Below, in pieces: positions 15,362-24,732 of a stretch of DNA of 40,200 nucleotides; the stretch's first letter is position 1, and each line of letters opens with the position of its first letter. Below the pieces are notes generated by a model. It had not been told where the DNA came from and ran no database searches. It saw only the letters and a program-made list of their open reading frames with translations. This DNA comes from an uncultured Eubacteriales bacterium (GTDB taxonomy: Bacteria; Bacillota; Clostridia; Christensenellales; CAG-138): contig CACXMS010000015.1 of assembly GCA_902768795.1 (NCBI GenBank), forward strand, positions 1 through 40,200, written 5' to 3'. The position numbers and the translations under genes were made by a program.

Positions 15362-17347
15362 TCAGAGAATCGCCGAACCGCCGGTAACGATCCATGCGGC
15401 AAGTGAGGCGACCGTCATAGCGCCGACCCAGACGCTGCCGGTCCGGCGGTAGATGTAGGTGCAGAGCACGCTGAACACAACGACCTGCGGCACGAACAGG
15501 ATCAGCAGCGACATAAACGGGCCGCCGAACGTCGATCCGAACAGAACGTCCGCGCCCGGCCCGACGCCGAGGAAGAACGGAACGTATTCGATCAGGACGA
15601 TGATCAGAATCCCGCCGACCATCAGCAGCGCATTCCGCCACCAGTTTTTCAGAAAACCGCGAAAGCCCTTTTCGTACGTCGCTTCGGTCCGCATCGACGC
15701 CATGATCTTCGAGTTGTTCAGCAGGAAGAACAGCGCGAACACCGGAATGTAGACGAAGAACTGGCCGAGCCGCTCCCAGGTGAACGTCTTGAAGAACGGC
15801 CAGATGAACCTCAGATCGAGCCCGTGGAACAGACCGCACAGCGCCACAACGCCGTACAGCATCAGCAGCATGCAAAGCACCAGCACGCAGGCGCGCAGCA
15901 TCGTCCCCCACGCGATCCGGTTCGGCTGCTCCGCCGAGCCGAGGCCCATGCCGTAGAACCCGTCATACGTCCCGGCTTTCTTTGCGCCGCGTGCGCCGAT
16001 GATCCCCGTCACGACCATCACGAGGATCAGCAGGACGTACCAGCCGATGAACCCGTTGCCGACCGTCATGCGGAAAACGCCCTCCGGCAGCGGCAGCAGC
16101 GCATGGCCGAGCTGCGTCATAAACGGATAGGTGAAGCCCGCGATCAGCATCGTGATCACGGCGCCGCGCCACCACTTGCCCTTCGTCTTGATCCCCGCCC
16201 TTGACGGCAGCGGCTGCACAATCTTGCCGAAGAACGGGATCGTGAGCAGCAGCTCCATCAGCGGGATCAATGCGGCGACCGCAAGCAGCATCGCGGCAAG
16301 CACGAGCCACTCCTTCCCCATCGCAATCTGATCGTTCACGGGAATCGTATTCTCATAGCCGAGCGCGTCCGCAAACCAGTCGAGCGCGACGGCCAGGCCG
16401 CCCGCGTGGTGCGTCGTCAGGCGGTGATTCGTGTACAGCAGCTCCATACGCCGCGCGGACCCGTCCGCAAAACTGCCGAACGTCTTGTTCCACGCCGCGT
16501 TTTCTACGGTCGTTCCGAGGAAATTCGCGCGAAGCGGGGTATGCAGCAACGCGTCGTCCACGTTCCGCTCATAATCGCGGAAATAGCTGAATTCATCCCA
16601 CTTGGCCTGCAGCAGCAGCACGTTGTTGAAATGGATCGCGTCGGAATCGTAAGCGTCGTCGGTGAACAGCTCGCCGCACTGCAGCACGGTCGCCTTCGGC
16701 TCAATCGGCGTTCCGGCGTAGGCCGCCGCGACCGACCAGCTCGACCACGTTCCCATTGAATGTCCCGACAGCGCGAGCCGGCGCGCGTCGACATTCGGCA
16801 GACTTGCCAAAAATTCATAGGCCGCGTTGCCGCCGCAGGAGCTGTCCGTAAGGCGGTTGCCCGCGTCGTCGGTCGTATACCGCTCGTCGAAAAAGCTCAG
16901 ATTCGAGAAGTTCATCAGGATCCGGTAGCGCACCGATCCGCCGATCTTCTTGAAGGTTCCGTCCGCCTCGCTGTCCTCGCCGTAATTCGTTTTGACGACG
17001 TGGTTCACATAGCCGCGGTTTACGAGACCTGCCGCGCTCGCGCCGTGCCCGTACTCGTCCAGCGAAAGCACCACGACGCCGCGCCGCGCCAGCTCGATCG
17101 CATAGGCCGCGCACGTTTCGTGATCGTTCTGATACCCGTGCAGCAGCAATACGCCCGGCGCGTTTTCGGCCCCTTTGGGCGTGTACAGCTTGTACGTCAG
17201 ATCCCCGGCTTCGGTCGGAAGAACGCCTTCCGTGATCTCAATGCCGCCCCACGCGGTCTGGATCGCGTTGGCAAACGCCACGCAGACAAACACGCCCGCC
17301 AGCAGCACCGCAAGCAGAATTGCCCACTTTCTTTGCGCCTTGTTCAT
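15362..17347 (-). CDS. alpha/beta hydrolase fused to a polytopic membrane domain
   Basis: A 661-aa membrane protein. Residues about 8-28 form a signal anchor. An extracytoplasmic alpha/beta-hydrolase domain follows, with an oxyanion-type LLLHGYQND, the nucleophile elbow GHSMG, and a later His in TTHHAGG. From about residue 345 to the end there are about eight hydrophobic helices (starting EWLVLAAMLLAVAALIPL). The hydrolase part resembles cephalosporin C/peptide-type acyl esterases of the dienelactone hydrolase superfamily. The substrate is unknown; a lipid, cell-wall ester or exported peptide ester would fit the location. The start at 17347 has AGGAGGAG upstream. It has its own promoter and is divergent from adenine deaminase. 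Confidence 0.88.
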   Translation of the reverse strand: MNKAQRKWAILLAVLLAGVFVCVAFANAIQTAWGGIEITEGVLPTEAGDLTYKLYTPKGAENAPGVLLLHGYQNDHETCAAYAIELARRGVVVLSLDEYGHGASAAGLVNRGYVNHVVKTNYGEDSEADGTFKKIGGSVRYRILMNFSNLSFFDERYTTDDAGNRLTDSSCGGNAAYEFLASLPNVDARRLALSGHSMGTWSSWSVAAAYAGTPIEPKATVLQCGELFTDDAYDSDAIHFNNVLLLQAKWDEFSYFRDYERNVDDALLHTPLRANFLGTTVENAAWNKTFGSFADGSARRMELLYTNHRLTTHHAGGLAVALDWFADALGYENTIPVNDQIAMGKEWLVLAAMLLAVAALIPLMELLLTIPFFGKIVQPLPSRAGIKTKGKWWRGAVITMLIAGFTYPFMTQLGHALLPLPEGVFRMTVGNGFIGWYVLLILVMVVTGIIGARGAKKAGTYDGFYGMGLGSAEQPNRIAWGTMLRACVLVLCMLLMLYGVVALCGLFHGLDLRFIWPFFKTFTWERLGQFFVYIPVFALFFLLNNSKIMASMRTEATYEKGFRGFLKNWWRNALLMVGGILIIVLIEYVPFFLGVGPGADVLFGSTFGGPFMSLLILFVPQVVVFSVLCTYIYRRTGSVWVGAMTVASLAAWIVTGGSAIL

Positions 17348-17376
17348 GTGATCTCCTCCTTTTGCTTCCTGCTGTC

Positions 17377-17405
17377 AGCATATCATATTTTCCGCTGTAA
17401 GGCAA
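17377..17405 (-). promoter_or_regulatory. promoter of the hydrolase gene
   Basis: On the minus strand: TTGCCT (17400-17405), 17 bp, TATGCT (17377-17382), about 30 bp before the start codon. Confidence 0.6.
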
Positions 17406-17490
17406 GTAATATGTATGGTTTATGTAAAATACCGCCGAAAACGGCGCGCAATTCCGGCATTTTTCGCGGGCGCATCCGTTGATTTGGGGG

Positions 17491-17518
17491 TTGCGAATTT
17501 GTAAAGATGTGGTAAAAT
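17491..17518 (+). promoter_or_regulatory. promoter of adenine deaminase
   Basis: TTGCGA (17491-17496), 16 bp, TAAAAT (17513-17518). The leader is only about 20 nt, so there is no room for a purine riboswitch. Confidence 0.65.
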
Positions 17519-17544
17519 AGAGAAAAAAAGTGTGAGGGGAACGT

Positions 17545-19248
17545 ATGCAGGCAACCGATTTATCGCGGCTGATCACGGCCGCGCGCGACGGCAGCGCGAC
17601 GCTCGTCATCAAGAATGCGCGCGTCATCAACGTCTTTACGAACGAGATCATCGAGGCGGACGTCGCCGTATGCGACGATACGATCATCGGGATCGGATCG
17701 TTTTCAGCGGAGAACGAATACGACGCGAACGGCGCGTACCTTGCTCCGGGCTTTATCGACGCGCACGTACACATCGAAAGCTCGATGGTGACGCCGGCTT
17801 CGTTTGCGCGCGTGATCCTGCCCAAGGGCACGACGACGATCATCGCCGACCCGCATGAGATCGCAAACGTCGCCGGAACGGTCGGCCTGGAATCGATCTA
17901 CCGCCAGTCCGCGGATCTGCCGCTGCAAGTCCTGTTCATGCTGCCGAGCTGCGTTCCGGCAACGCCGTTCGAGCACAGCGGCGCAACGCTGACTGCGGTC
18001 GACTTCATCCCGTTCATGCAGAAAAAAAGCCGCGTGATCGGTCTCGGCGAGGTCATGGATTACGTTTCAACCGTAAACGCCGACCCGCAGCTTGTCGAAA
18101 AGCTCAAGCTGTTTTTCAACCGCCCGATCGACGGCCACGCGCCGCTGCTTTCCGGCCGCGATCTGAACGCATACTGCATCGCCGGCCCGCGCACCGACCA
18201 TGAATGTTCGAACTTTGCCGAGCTGAAGGAGAAGCTCCGCAACGGCATGGCGATCCTGATCCGCATCGGTTCGGCGGCAAACGGCGTCGGGGAGATGCTC
18301 GACGGCATCGTTTCCGAGCATCTGCCGACCGACACGATCTGCTTCTGCACCGACGACAAGCACATCGAAAACATCCTGCGCGAAGGGCACATCAACCATA
18401 TCATCAATACGGCGATCCGCCGCGGCATCGCGCCGATCGAGGCGATCCGCATGGCGACGCTGAACACGGCGCGCGCGTTCGGCCTGTCCCGCACGGGCGC
18501 GATCGCGCCCGGCTACCGCGCCGATATGGTGCTGTTCGACAGTCTTGCCGACGTGCAGCCGAAGGCGGTCTTCACCTGCGGCGCGCTCTATGACCCGACC
18601 GCGCCGATCAAGGTGCGCCCCGCGCCCGAAGAAATCTACGACACCGTGCATCCCGCGCCCGTTTCGCTCGCCTCGTTCCGTCTGCCGGTTCGCAAAAACC
18701 CGACGCCCGTGATCTGCACGGTTCCGCGGCAGATCACGACAAAGCTCGCCATGCGTACCGTTCCCGTCGGTCCGGACGGATTCTTTGTGCCGAACAGCTC
18801 GCTCAACAAGCTCGCCGTCATTGAACGGCACCACGCGACCGGGCACATCGGGCTCGGCATCGTCGAAGGGCTGAACATTCACGGCGGCGCCGTCGCCGCG
18901 ACCGTAGCGCACGATTCGCACAACATTGTCGTCGCCGGCGACAACGACGCGGACATGCTGCTCGCGGTCAAAACGCTGATCGACTGCCGCGGCGGATACT
19001 GTGTCGTCACGGGAGGCGCCGTCGCCGCCTGCCTGCCGCTGCCGATCGCCGGTCTGATGACCGACGCGCCGATCGACGAAGTCCTTGCCGGACAGCGCGC
19101 GCTGCTCGAAGCCGCGCACGCGCTCGGCTGCACCGACGACGCGGATCCGCTCGTCCTGCTCTCGTTCCTCGCGCTTCCGGTCATTCCCGAAGTGCGCCTG
19201 ACCGATCTCGGTCTGTTCGACGTAACGACGATGTCGTTCGCAGAATAA
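17545..19248 (+). CDS. ade: adenine deaminase
   Basis: Converts adenine to hypoxanthine and ammonia in purine salvage; a cytoplasmic amidohydrolase. It is 567 aa, normal for the AdeC/Ade type. Metal-binding HVHIESSM is at about residues 74-81, the DPHEIANVAG segment follows, and the second-shell motif CTDDKH is present. The C-terminal Ade-specific domain contains the RHHATGHIGLG and GGAVAACLPLPIAGLM stretches. The start at 17545 has GAGGGGAA upstream. Single gene between its promoter and a good terminator. It shares a divergent intergenic region with the hydrolase gene. Confidence 0.97.
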   Translation: MQATDLSRLITAARDGSATLVIKNARVINVFTNEIIEADVAVCDDTIIGIGSFSAENEYDANGAYLAPGFIDAHVHIESSMVTPASFARVILPKGTTTIIADPHEIANVAGTVGLESIYRQSADLPLQVLFMLPSCVPATPFEHSGATLTAVDFIPFMQKKSRVIGLGEVMDYVSTVNADPQLVEKLKLFFNRPIDGHAPLLSGRDLNAYCIAGPRTDHECSNFAELKEKLRNGMAILIRIGSAANGVGEMLDGIVSEHLPTDTICFCTDDKHIENILREGHINHIINTAIRRGIAPIEAIRMATLNTARAFGLSRTGAIAPGYRADMVLFDSLADVQPKAVFTCGALYDPTAPIKVRPAPEEIYDTVHPAPVSLASFRLPVRKNPTPVICTVPRQITTKLAMRTVPVGPDGFFVPNSSLNKLAVIERHHATGHIGLGIVEGLNIHGGAVAATVAHDSHNIVVAGDNDADMLLAVKTLIDCRGGYCVVTGGAVAACLPLPIAGLMTDAPIDEVLAGQRALLEAAHALGCTDDADPLVLLSFLALPVIPEVRLTDLGLFDVTTMSFAE

Positions 19249-19265
19249 CAGCCCAGAAGGATCAA

Positions 19266-19298
19266 AAAACAGCGAAGGTTGACCGCCTTCGCTGTTTT
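19266..19298 (+). terminator. terminator of adenine deaminase
   Basis: Thirteen-bp stem AAAACAGCGAAGG (19266-19278) / CCTTCGCTGTTTT (19286-19298), 7-nt loop. The 230 bp that follow, to 19531, are A/T-rich and hold only a TATACT box (19475-19480) without a well-spaced -35. Confidence 0.85.
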
Positions 19299-19531
19299 GA
19301 TAAGCAAGAAACGTTAAGTCAATTTGCCTGCAGATATTCCATTTTTGATCGACCGCCTTTTCAATGCGCCGCAAAAAATCTGCATAGCCGTTTTTCGACC
19401 CCTTTCGCCGAAATTTAATGGTAAAAATTTTTCATTTGTACGATAAATCCGCCCATTGACGCAGCGGATTCTGCTATACTGATACCGTTCGGATCATACC
19501 GGCCATTTCCGCAGGAAAAGAGGTGACAGCT

Positions 19532-19930
19532 ATGCATTTGAGAGAGATGAAACGGATGGCGGAAAAGGAAATCATGCGATATCGGGAAAGCGCGGCGTTT
19601 GTACGCGGCTGGCTCGACGGCGGCGGACAGGGGGACCCGGAACGGTTCCTCGAGCGGCAGCGCTGGGTGTGGGCGGTCGAGCGCGTTCTCGAGCTGCTGG
19701 AAAACAAATCGCCCGAAAAAGCCGTGTTTTGCCGACGGCTGTATCTGCTGGACAAGCCGCACGGGCGGTTCTCCGTCCCCAATACGATCACAAAGCTCAG
19801 CATGGAGCTGTATGTTTCCCCCTCGACGCTCTATCGCTGGCGGGAGGAAATCCTGCTCTCCGTTGCAATCGCGGCAGTGCAGTCGCGGGCGCTGCGGCCG
19901 TACTCCGTCGAGCCGCAAAAGGATTCATAA
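19532..19930 (+). CDS. ArpU/RinA-like phage-type HTH regulator
   Basis: A 132-aa helical protein. Its C-terminal half contains a helix-turn-helix that reads TKLSMELYVSPSTLYRWREE. The layout is a charged N-terminal helix bundle, an arginine-rich middle and the S-x-S-T-L-Y-R-W recognition helix near the end. This matches the small late-gene regulators of Gram-positive phages (ArpU, RinA), which normally lie just upstream of the terminase genes. ATG 19532 follows AGGTGACAGCT. Assignment is by pattern, not by search. It is the only phage-like regulator in the window, but it is 12 kb from and opposite in strand to the terminase at 32256. Confidence 0.7.
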   Translation: MHLREMKRMAEKEIMRYRESAAFVRGWLDGGGQGDPERFLERQRWVWAVERVLELLENKSPEKAVFCRRLYLLDKPHGRFSVPNTITKLSMELYVSPSTLYRWREEILLSVAIAAVQSRALRPYSVEPQKDS

Positions 19931-20148
19931 ACCGCTTTTCGGTTTTTCGCCCTGACGGTTTTTCGATAAACGCAGTTTCGGACATAACTTTGCCATACAA
20001 TCGCACAAAAGTGTTTACAAAGAAGCCGAACTTTGTTCAAAAGGACATGGTATAATGGGTAACGTGGAAGAGCATAGAACATGGAATAATAGTTATTTTT
20101 CTCTGTGATCATCCCAATATCTTGTTGCAAAAGAGGACTTTTTCAGGA

Positions 20149-21915
20149 ATGCGGTTTCGGTTTACGGCACAGGCGGCAGCGGCGGCGGGAATCTTTTTGA
20201 TTTTTCCGATTTTTTTCGGATGCCAAAAACCGACGGAATCCGTGCCGGATCCGGTTCCTCCCGAGCAGTCGTTCGCTTTGATCACGGCTGCGCCCATTTC
20301 GGAAACGCCCCGGCCGACCGCCATTCCGATTCCGACCGATACGCCGACGCCTTCCCCGACGCCAACGCCCACCCCGACGCCCGAACCGACGCCGTACGCG
20401 ATCGAAGCGACCCGGCCCGAAGCGTTCGGCTACCGGACGGCGCTGGAAATCAACGGAGAACGCGTTTCCAAATACGAACGTGAGCCGAGGATCCGGTTCG
20501 GAAGCGACGCGGACTATTCGGCGATCCCGGGCGTCGTCACGCTGCGCGGCGGCAACTGGCGGCAGAATCCGGCCTACGGAACGGTGCCGGAATTGACCGG
20601 CAATCTCGAGGTGACCTGGTCGGTCGTTACCAAATCGCTGACCAAGGGCGTCAGCGGCTCCGGCGCATGGACCGGCAACGGCTGGACCGGGCAGTGCCTG
20701 ATGGTCTCCTGGCCCGAACGCACGCGCCGCGTCATGAATCTTTACGACGAATACAAGGAGCGCGACGGCTGGGTCGAGGTCATTTATGCCTCGATGGACG
20801 GAAACGTGTATTTTATCGACGCCGAAACCGGCGAGCCCACGCGCAAGGTCCTGAAGATCGGCATGCCGTTCAAAGGCGCGGGCGCGCTCGATCCGCGCGG
20901 CTGGCCGATCCTGTACGTCGGCTCCGGCGACGATTATGAGAATTCGGACAAGCGTTCGCGCGCGATGGCGTACAGTCTGATCGACTTTGCGCGGCTTTGG
21001 GAGGTCGGCAAGTCGAAGGACCGCTTTGCGCTGCGCGGCTGGCACGCCTACGACAGCTCCGTGCTGATCGACGCCGCCGCGGATACCGCGATCATTCCCG
21101 GCGAAAACGGGATCCTCTATACGCTGCACATGAACACGGTCTACGACGAGGAAGCCGGAACGCTCACGATGCACCCCGATCCCGTTGTGAAGCAGCGCTA
21201 CACCGCGCCGCGGCTCGGCGACGGCAAGTACGCGCTCGGGTACGAATCGAGCGCCGTCGGCTGGAAAGACTATGTGTTTCTGTGCGACAACGGCGGCTAT
21301 ATCCGCTGCATCGACCTGAACACAATGCAGACGGTCTGGGTGCAGGACCTTGTGGACGACATCAACTCGACGCCCGCGTTCGAAGAAACGGAAAGCGGCG
21401 GCTATCTCTACGTCGGCAATACCGTGGACAAGACCTCGAACGGCGGCAAGGGCGTTTCTTCATTCTATAAGCTGGACGCGCTGACCGGAGAAATCCTCTG
21501 GCAGTACGACAAAAATGTAACGACGACTTCCCATATCACGGGCGGCTGCATGTCGAGCGCGGTGCTTGGCAAAGGGCAGCTTTCGGGGCTCGTTTTCACG
21601 TCGTTCGCATCGACGACCGGCAAGGGGGCCGGCACAGTCTATGCGTTCAACACCGAAACCGGTGAAATCGTCTGGGAAAAAGCGCTCGGCAGTTATACCT
21701 GGTGCTCGCCGGTCGCGCTGTATACGGAAAGCGGAAAAGGATATCTGTTCCTTTTTGACCACACCGGAACGGCATACCTGTTCGACGCCGCCGACGGAAC
21801 TGTACTGACTACTCTGAAGCTCTCCGAAAATATGGAAGCGTCACCGTGCGCTTTCGGAGACAGAATCGTGATCGGCACGCGCGCGCGCCACATCTTCGGC
21901 ATCCGCGTGTCCTGA
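20149..21915 (+). CDS. PQQ-like beta-propeller lipoprotein
   Basis: A 588-aa exported lipoprotein. The signal peptide ends in FFGC (lipobox, Cys about residue 25). A Pro-Thr-rich linker (TPTPSPTPTPTPTPEPTP) follows. The body is a propeller with PQQ/Trp-docking repeats such as GSTVYAFNTETGEIVWEK-type blades, KLDALTGEILWQYD and GYIRCIDLNTMQTVWVQD. The ATG at 20149 is chosen because the signal peptide starts there; a TTG at 20122 would add nine residues. TATAAT at 20051-20056 may be its -10, but I see no good -35. Blades of this kind can be structural scaffolds as well as enzymes, and no PQQ synthesis genes are nearby. It is paralogous to the next gene, 13 bp downstream. Confidence 0.9.
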   Translation: MRFRFTAQAAAAAGIFLIFPIFFGCQKPTESVPDPVPPEQSFALITAAPISETPRPTAIPIPTDTPTPSPTPTPTPTPEPTPYAIEATRPEAFGYRTALEINGERVSKYEREPRIRFGSDADYSAIPGVVTLRGGNWRQNPAYGTVPELTGNLEVTWSVVTKSLTKGVSGSGAWTGNGWTGQCLMVSWPERTRRVMNLYDEYKERDGWVEVIYASMDGNVYFIDAETGEPTRKVLKIGMPFKGAGALDPRGWPILYVGSGDDYENSDKRSRAMAYSLIDFARLWEVGKSKDRFALRGWHAYDSSVLIDAAADTAIIPGENGILYTLHMNTVYDEEAGTLTMHPDPVVKQRYTAPRLGDGKYALGYESSAVGWKDYVFLCDNGGYIRCIDLNTMQTVWVQDLVDDINSTPAFEETESGGYLYVGNTVDKTSNGGKGVSSFYKLDALTGEILWQYDKNVTTTSHITGGCMSSAVLGKGQLSGLVFTSFASTTGKGAGTVYAFNTETGEIVWEKALGSYTWCSPVALYTESGKGYLFLFDHTGTAYLFDAADGTVLTTLKLSENMEASPCAFGDRIVIGTRARHIFGIRVS

Positions 21916-21928
21916 CAACGGAGGTATT

Positions 21929-23803
21929 ATGGATACAAAAAAGAAAAAGAAGAAAAGAAGGAGGAAGATTCAGCCGCGGTTCTACCTGATCATCTCGCTG
22001 TTCGTTCTGATGATCGTGCTGCTGGTGGTTCTGCTCGCGGTCCTGATCGTGCGCCTTGTGTCCAACAACGCGAAGGAACAGGAAGCATACAACGAGTATC
22101 TGGCGCAGAACGATCAGGGCCTGTACGGGTATTCGGCCGTTCCGATGACGATCGAGGAGTTCCGGTCCTTCGGCCCGCCGACGCCAACCCCGACGCCGAC
22201 CCCGACGCCCACTCCGACGCCCAGGCCCACGCCGCATCCGGTTTCGGCGTCCAATCCGCAAAATTACGGGTATCAGGATAAGATTCAGGTCGACGGCGTT
22301 CTTACCGACGCATCTTCCTACACGCGAAAAGACCCGATCTCCGTTCCGGAGCCGGACGTCTACAATGATGTCAACGGCATTTTGACATTCCGCGGCAACA
22401 ACTGGCGCAACCGCTCCTCGTTCGGCACCGTTGCGCTGTCCGAATTCAAGATGACGCAGGTCTGGGAAAAGAGCATCGGCGCGATCAAAAAGCCGTCGGG
22501 CAAGAGTTCCTGGTCCGGCTGCGGCTGGACCGGCCAGCCGCTGATCGTCGAGTGGCCGTCCGACGTCCGCAGGCAGATGGCAAGCATGCATCAGAGCGCG
22601 CGGGAAAAGGAAGGTCTGATCGAGGTCATCTACCCGACCGAGGACGGCAAGATCTACTTCCTCGATCTGATGAACGGCAACGCAACGCGCGATCCGATCG
22701 TTCTGAACGTCCCGTTCAAGGGCACCGGCAGCATCGATCCGCGCGGCTGGCCGCTGCTGTACGTCGGTTCCGGCGATATGTACGACAACGATGCACAGAA
22801 TTCGCGTGTCTTCGTCATTAACCTTCTGACGAACCAGGTCATTTACGAGTTCGGCCGGCAGCATTCCGACGATGCGTTTGCGCCGCGGCCCGCGTGGTAT
22901 GCGTACGATTCCGCGCCGCTTATCGACGCCAAAACCGATACGCTGATCTATCCGGGCGAAAACGGCATCATCTACACGATGAAGCTGAATACGGTCTACG
23001 ATCGGACAAACGGCATCATCAGTATCAACCCGTCATACATCGTCAAGCACGCCTACTCCAGCAACATCTCCTGGGGGAGGGACATCACGACCGCCGACCG
23101 TTCGCACAAATGGTACGGCTATGAGGGCAGCGCGGTCGCGTGGAACGGGTTCTTGTACCTGTCCAGCAACGACGGCCTGTTCCAGTGCATCGATCTCAAT
23201 ACGTTCCGGTGCGTCTGGATTGCGGATACGCTCGACGATACGAACGGCTCGCCCGTGCTTGAAGTAATCAGCGACACCGAGGCGTACCTGTATGTCGGCA
23301 CGTCGCTGCACTTCACAAAGGACGGCAAAAGCCAGGGCGTCGCGCCGCTGTTCAAGATCGACGCGATGACCGGTGAGATCAAGTGGCAGTTCCAGCGCAC
23401 GGTCACGACCGTGCAGGACGTTTCCGGCGGCATTCAAGCGACCGCCGTCGTCGGGGAAAACAACCTCAAGGATCTCGTGTTCATCCCGGTCGCGCGGTAT
23501 GGCGGCAAGGATTCCGGCGCGCTGTACGCGCTCGATAAAGCGACGGGCAACGTCGTCTGGGAGTTTGCGATGGAAAAATACTCCTGGTCGAGTCCTGCGG
23601 TCGTTTATACGTCGGACGGCTCCGGCTACATTCTGCAGGCGGATTCGGGCGGAAACATCTTCCTGTTCGACGGACTGACCGGAAAGCTGATAGATACGGT
23701 CACGCCGACCGATACGAACTTCGAGGCCTCTCCCGCCGTCTACGGACAGATGCTCGTGGTCGGCTGCCGCGGGCAGAAGATTTTCGGCATCCGGCTCTCC
23801 TGA
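21929..23803 (+). CDS. PQQ-like beta-propeller protein, membrane-anchored
   Basis: A 624-aa paralogue of the preceding gene, anchored by an N-terminal helix rather than a lipid. The order is a KKKKKKRRRK cytoplasmic tail, a transmembrane helix (about residues 16-43), a TPTPTPTPTP linker and then the propeller. It shares with its neighbour the motifs LTFRGNNWRN / VTLRGGNWRQ, GCGWTGQPLIVEWP / GNGWTGQCLMVSWP, and DPRGWPLLYVGSGD. The last blade ends FGIRLS in both. The start has CGGAGGTATT upstream. Co-transcribed with 20149-21915. Presumably the pair works at the cell surface in one complex or one task; the role is unknown. Confidence 0.9.
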   Translation: MDTKKKKKKRRRKIQPRFYLIISLFVLMIVLLVVLLAVLIVRLVSNNAKEQEAYNEYLAQNDQGLYGYSAVPMTIEEFRSFGPPTPTPTPTPTPTPTPRPTPHPVSASNPQNYGYQDKIQVDGVLTDASSYTRKDPISVPEPDVYNDVNGILTFRGNNWRNRSSFGTVALSEFKMTQVWEKSIGAIKKPSGKSSWSGCGWTGQPLIVEWPSDVRRQMASMHQSAREKEGLIEVIYPTEDGKIYFLDLMNGNATRDPIVLNVPFKGTGSIDPRGWPLLYVGSGDMYDNDAQNSRVFVINLLTNQVIYEFGRQHSDDAFAPRPAWYAYDSAPLIDAKTDTLIYPGENGIIYTMKLNTVYDRTNGIISINPSYIVKHAYSSNISWGRDITTADRSHKWYGYEGSAVAWNGFLYLSSNDGLFQCIDLNTFRCVWIADTLDDTNGSPVLEVISDTEAYLYVGTSLHFTKDGKSQGVAPLFKIDAMTGEIKWQFQRTVTTVQDVSGGIQATAVVGENNLKDLVFIPVARYGGKDSGALYALDKATGNVVWEFAMEKYSWSSPAVVYTSDGSGYILQADSGGNIFLFDGLTGKLIDTVTPTDTNFEASPAVYGQMLVVGCRGQKIFGIRLS

Positions 23804-23809
23804 TTGTCG

Positions 23810-23867
23810 AAAAACGGCCAGGGGCCGCTTGGATTCTCTTTCGAGTTTCCGGGCGGCCCCTGTTTTT
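23810..23867. terminator. bidirectional terminator
   Basis: Ten-bp stem CAGGGGCCGC (23819-23828) / GCGGCCCCTG (23853-23862), with AAAAA before (23810-23814) and TTTTT after (23863-23867). It separates the PQQ-like operon (plus) from the capsid cassette (minus). Confidence 0.75.
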
Positions 23868-23871
23868 GCCG

Positions 23872-24732
23872 TCAGTTTGCGGCGGGATAATCGAGCATCA
23901 GCTCTTTCATCTTGCGCGTGCCGACGGCTTTTACCATCTCGTTCATCATCCGGGCGGCGGAAGGCGTGTTCGCATCGTACAGCTCCGCGCGCTCGTTTGG
24001 CGTCATGCGGGCGATCACCTTCTGCACAACGCCCGCTTCGGGCGCCTTGATCGCGTCGTACGCTGCGACGTTCGTCAGGTTTCCGAGCAGTTCGGTCTTC
24101 ATCGAAACCGTCGGAAGCTTCGCCGTCGCGGTCTTTTGGGATCCGCTGCCGCCCGAGGACTTTTTCGCTGCGGAATACAGCTTCGTCGCCGCGTCAAACG
24201 CACGGCTTTTCGCGGTATTGATCTGCTGGGCATTGAACATATCGACCTCCAGCTTCTGTTCGGCCTGCTTTTCGAGCGCCTCGAACAGCCGCTGGGCAAG
24301 CGTCGCGCCGTAGGACGATTCGAGCGAATTGATATCGCGCGCTTCATCGCGGAAGCTGCGGCTCTTGACATCGGTCAGATACGAACTTGAGCCCATCCCG
24401 CGCGCCCATGCGTCGGCGTCAAGGTTTGCGTTGTATGCAGCCGTGCGATCCTGGCGGGATGCAATCGCCTGATCGTACGTCGGGCGCAGCCCTTCGGCGA
24501 TCAGCTCTGAGATCGCGTCGCGGCTGAGCGGCGTATAGTCGATCGTTTCGGGCAGGTAGTAAGCGTTCATCTTCGCAAGATACTGTTCAAACGACGGAAC
24601 GCTTGCGACGCTGCCGCCCGCGCCCTGAACGCCCGTTCGCATATTTGAGGGTTCCCGCTGCTTTTGCTTCCATCTGACGTCCGGCGAGACTTCCGGCGTC
24701 AGAAAGCGGGACTGGACACTGGGTAGTTTCAT
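23872..24732 (-). CDS. unknown protein, last gene of capsid cassette (possible internal virion protein)
   Basis: 286 aa, not recognised. It is largely helical and rich in Ala, Gln, Ser and charged residues. It has a flexible N-terminus (PEVSPDVRWKQKQRE and a Gly/Ser run) and a central Gly-Ser-Gln segment (SSGGSGSQK). No signal peptide or membrane helix is seen. Its ATG overlaps the previous stop (ATGA, 24729-24732), so it is translationally coupled to the cassette. In short-tailed phages this position, after the nozzle, holds ejection or internal virion proteins, which have this kind of composition; that is inference. The other option is a cargo or host-specific protein. Confidence 0.85.
   Translation of the reverse strand: MKLPSVQSRFLTPEVSPDVRWKQKQREPSNMRTGVQGAGGSVASVPSFEQYLAKMNAYYLPETIDYTPLSRDAISELIAEGLRPTYDQAIASRQDRTAAYNANLDADAWARGMGSSSYLTDVKSRSFRDEARDINSLESSYGATLAQRLFEALEKQAEQKLEVDMFNAQQINTAKSRAFDAATKLYSAAKKSSGGSGSQKTATAKLPTVSMKTELLGNLTNVAAYDAIKAPEAGVVQKVIARMTPNERAELYDANTPSAARMMNEMVKAVGTRKMKELMLDYPAAN

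Noticed and set aside
17497..17544. Purine riboswitch before adenine deaminase
   Set aside because: The promoter lies only about 26 bp from the start codon; there is no space for an aptamer.
19456..19480. TTGACG...TATACT as promoter of the ArpU-like gene
   Set aside because: The spacer is 13 bp, too short for a sigma-A promoter. Only the TATACT box is kept as a possible -10.
20149..23803. PQQ-dependent alcohol or glucose dehydrogenase
   Set aside because: Blades are present, but there is no visible catalytic Asp/Glu-Asn set that I can place, no cytochrome and no pqq genes. They are listed only as PQQ-like propellers.
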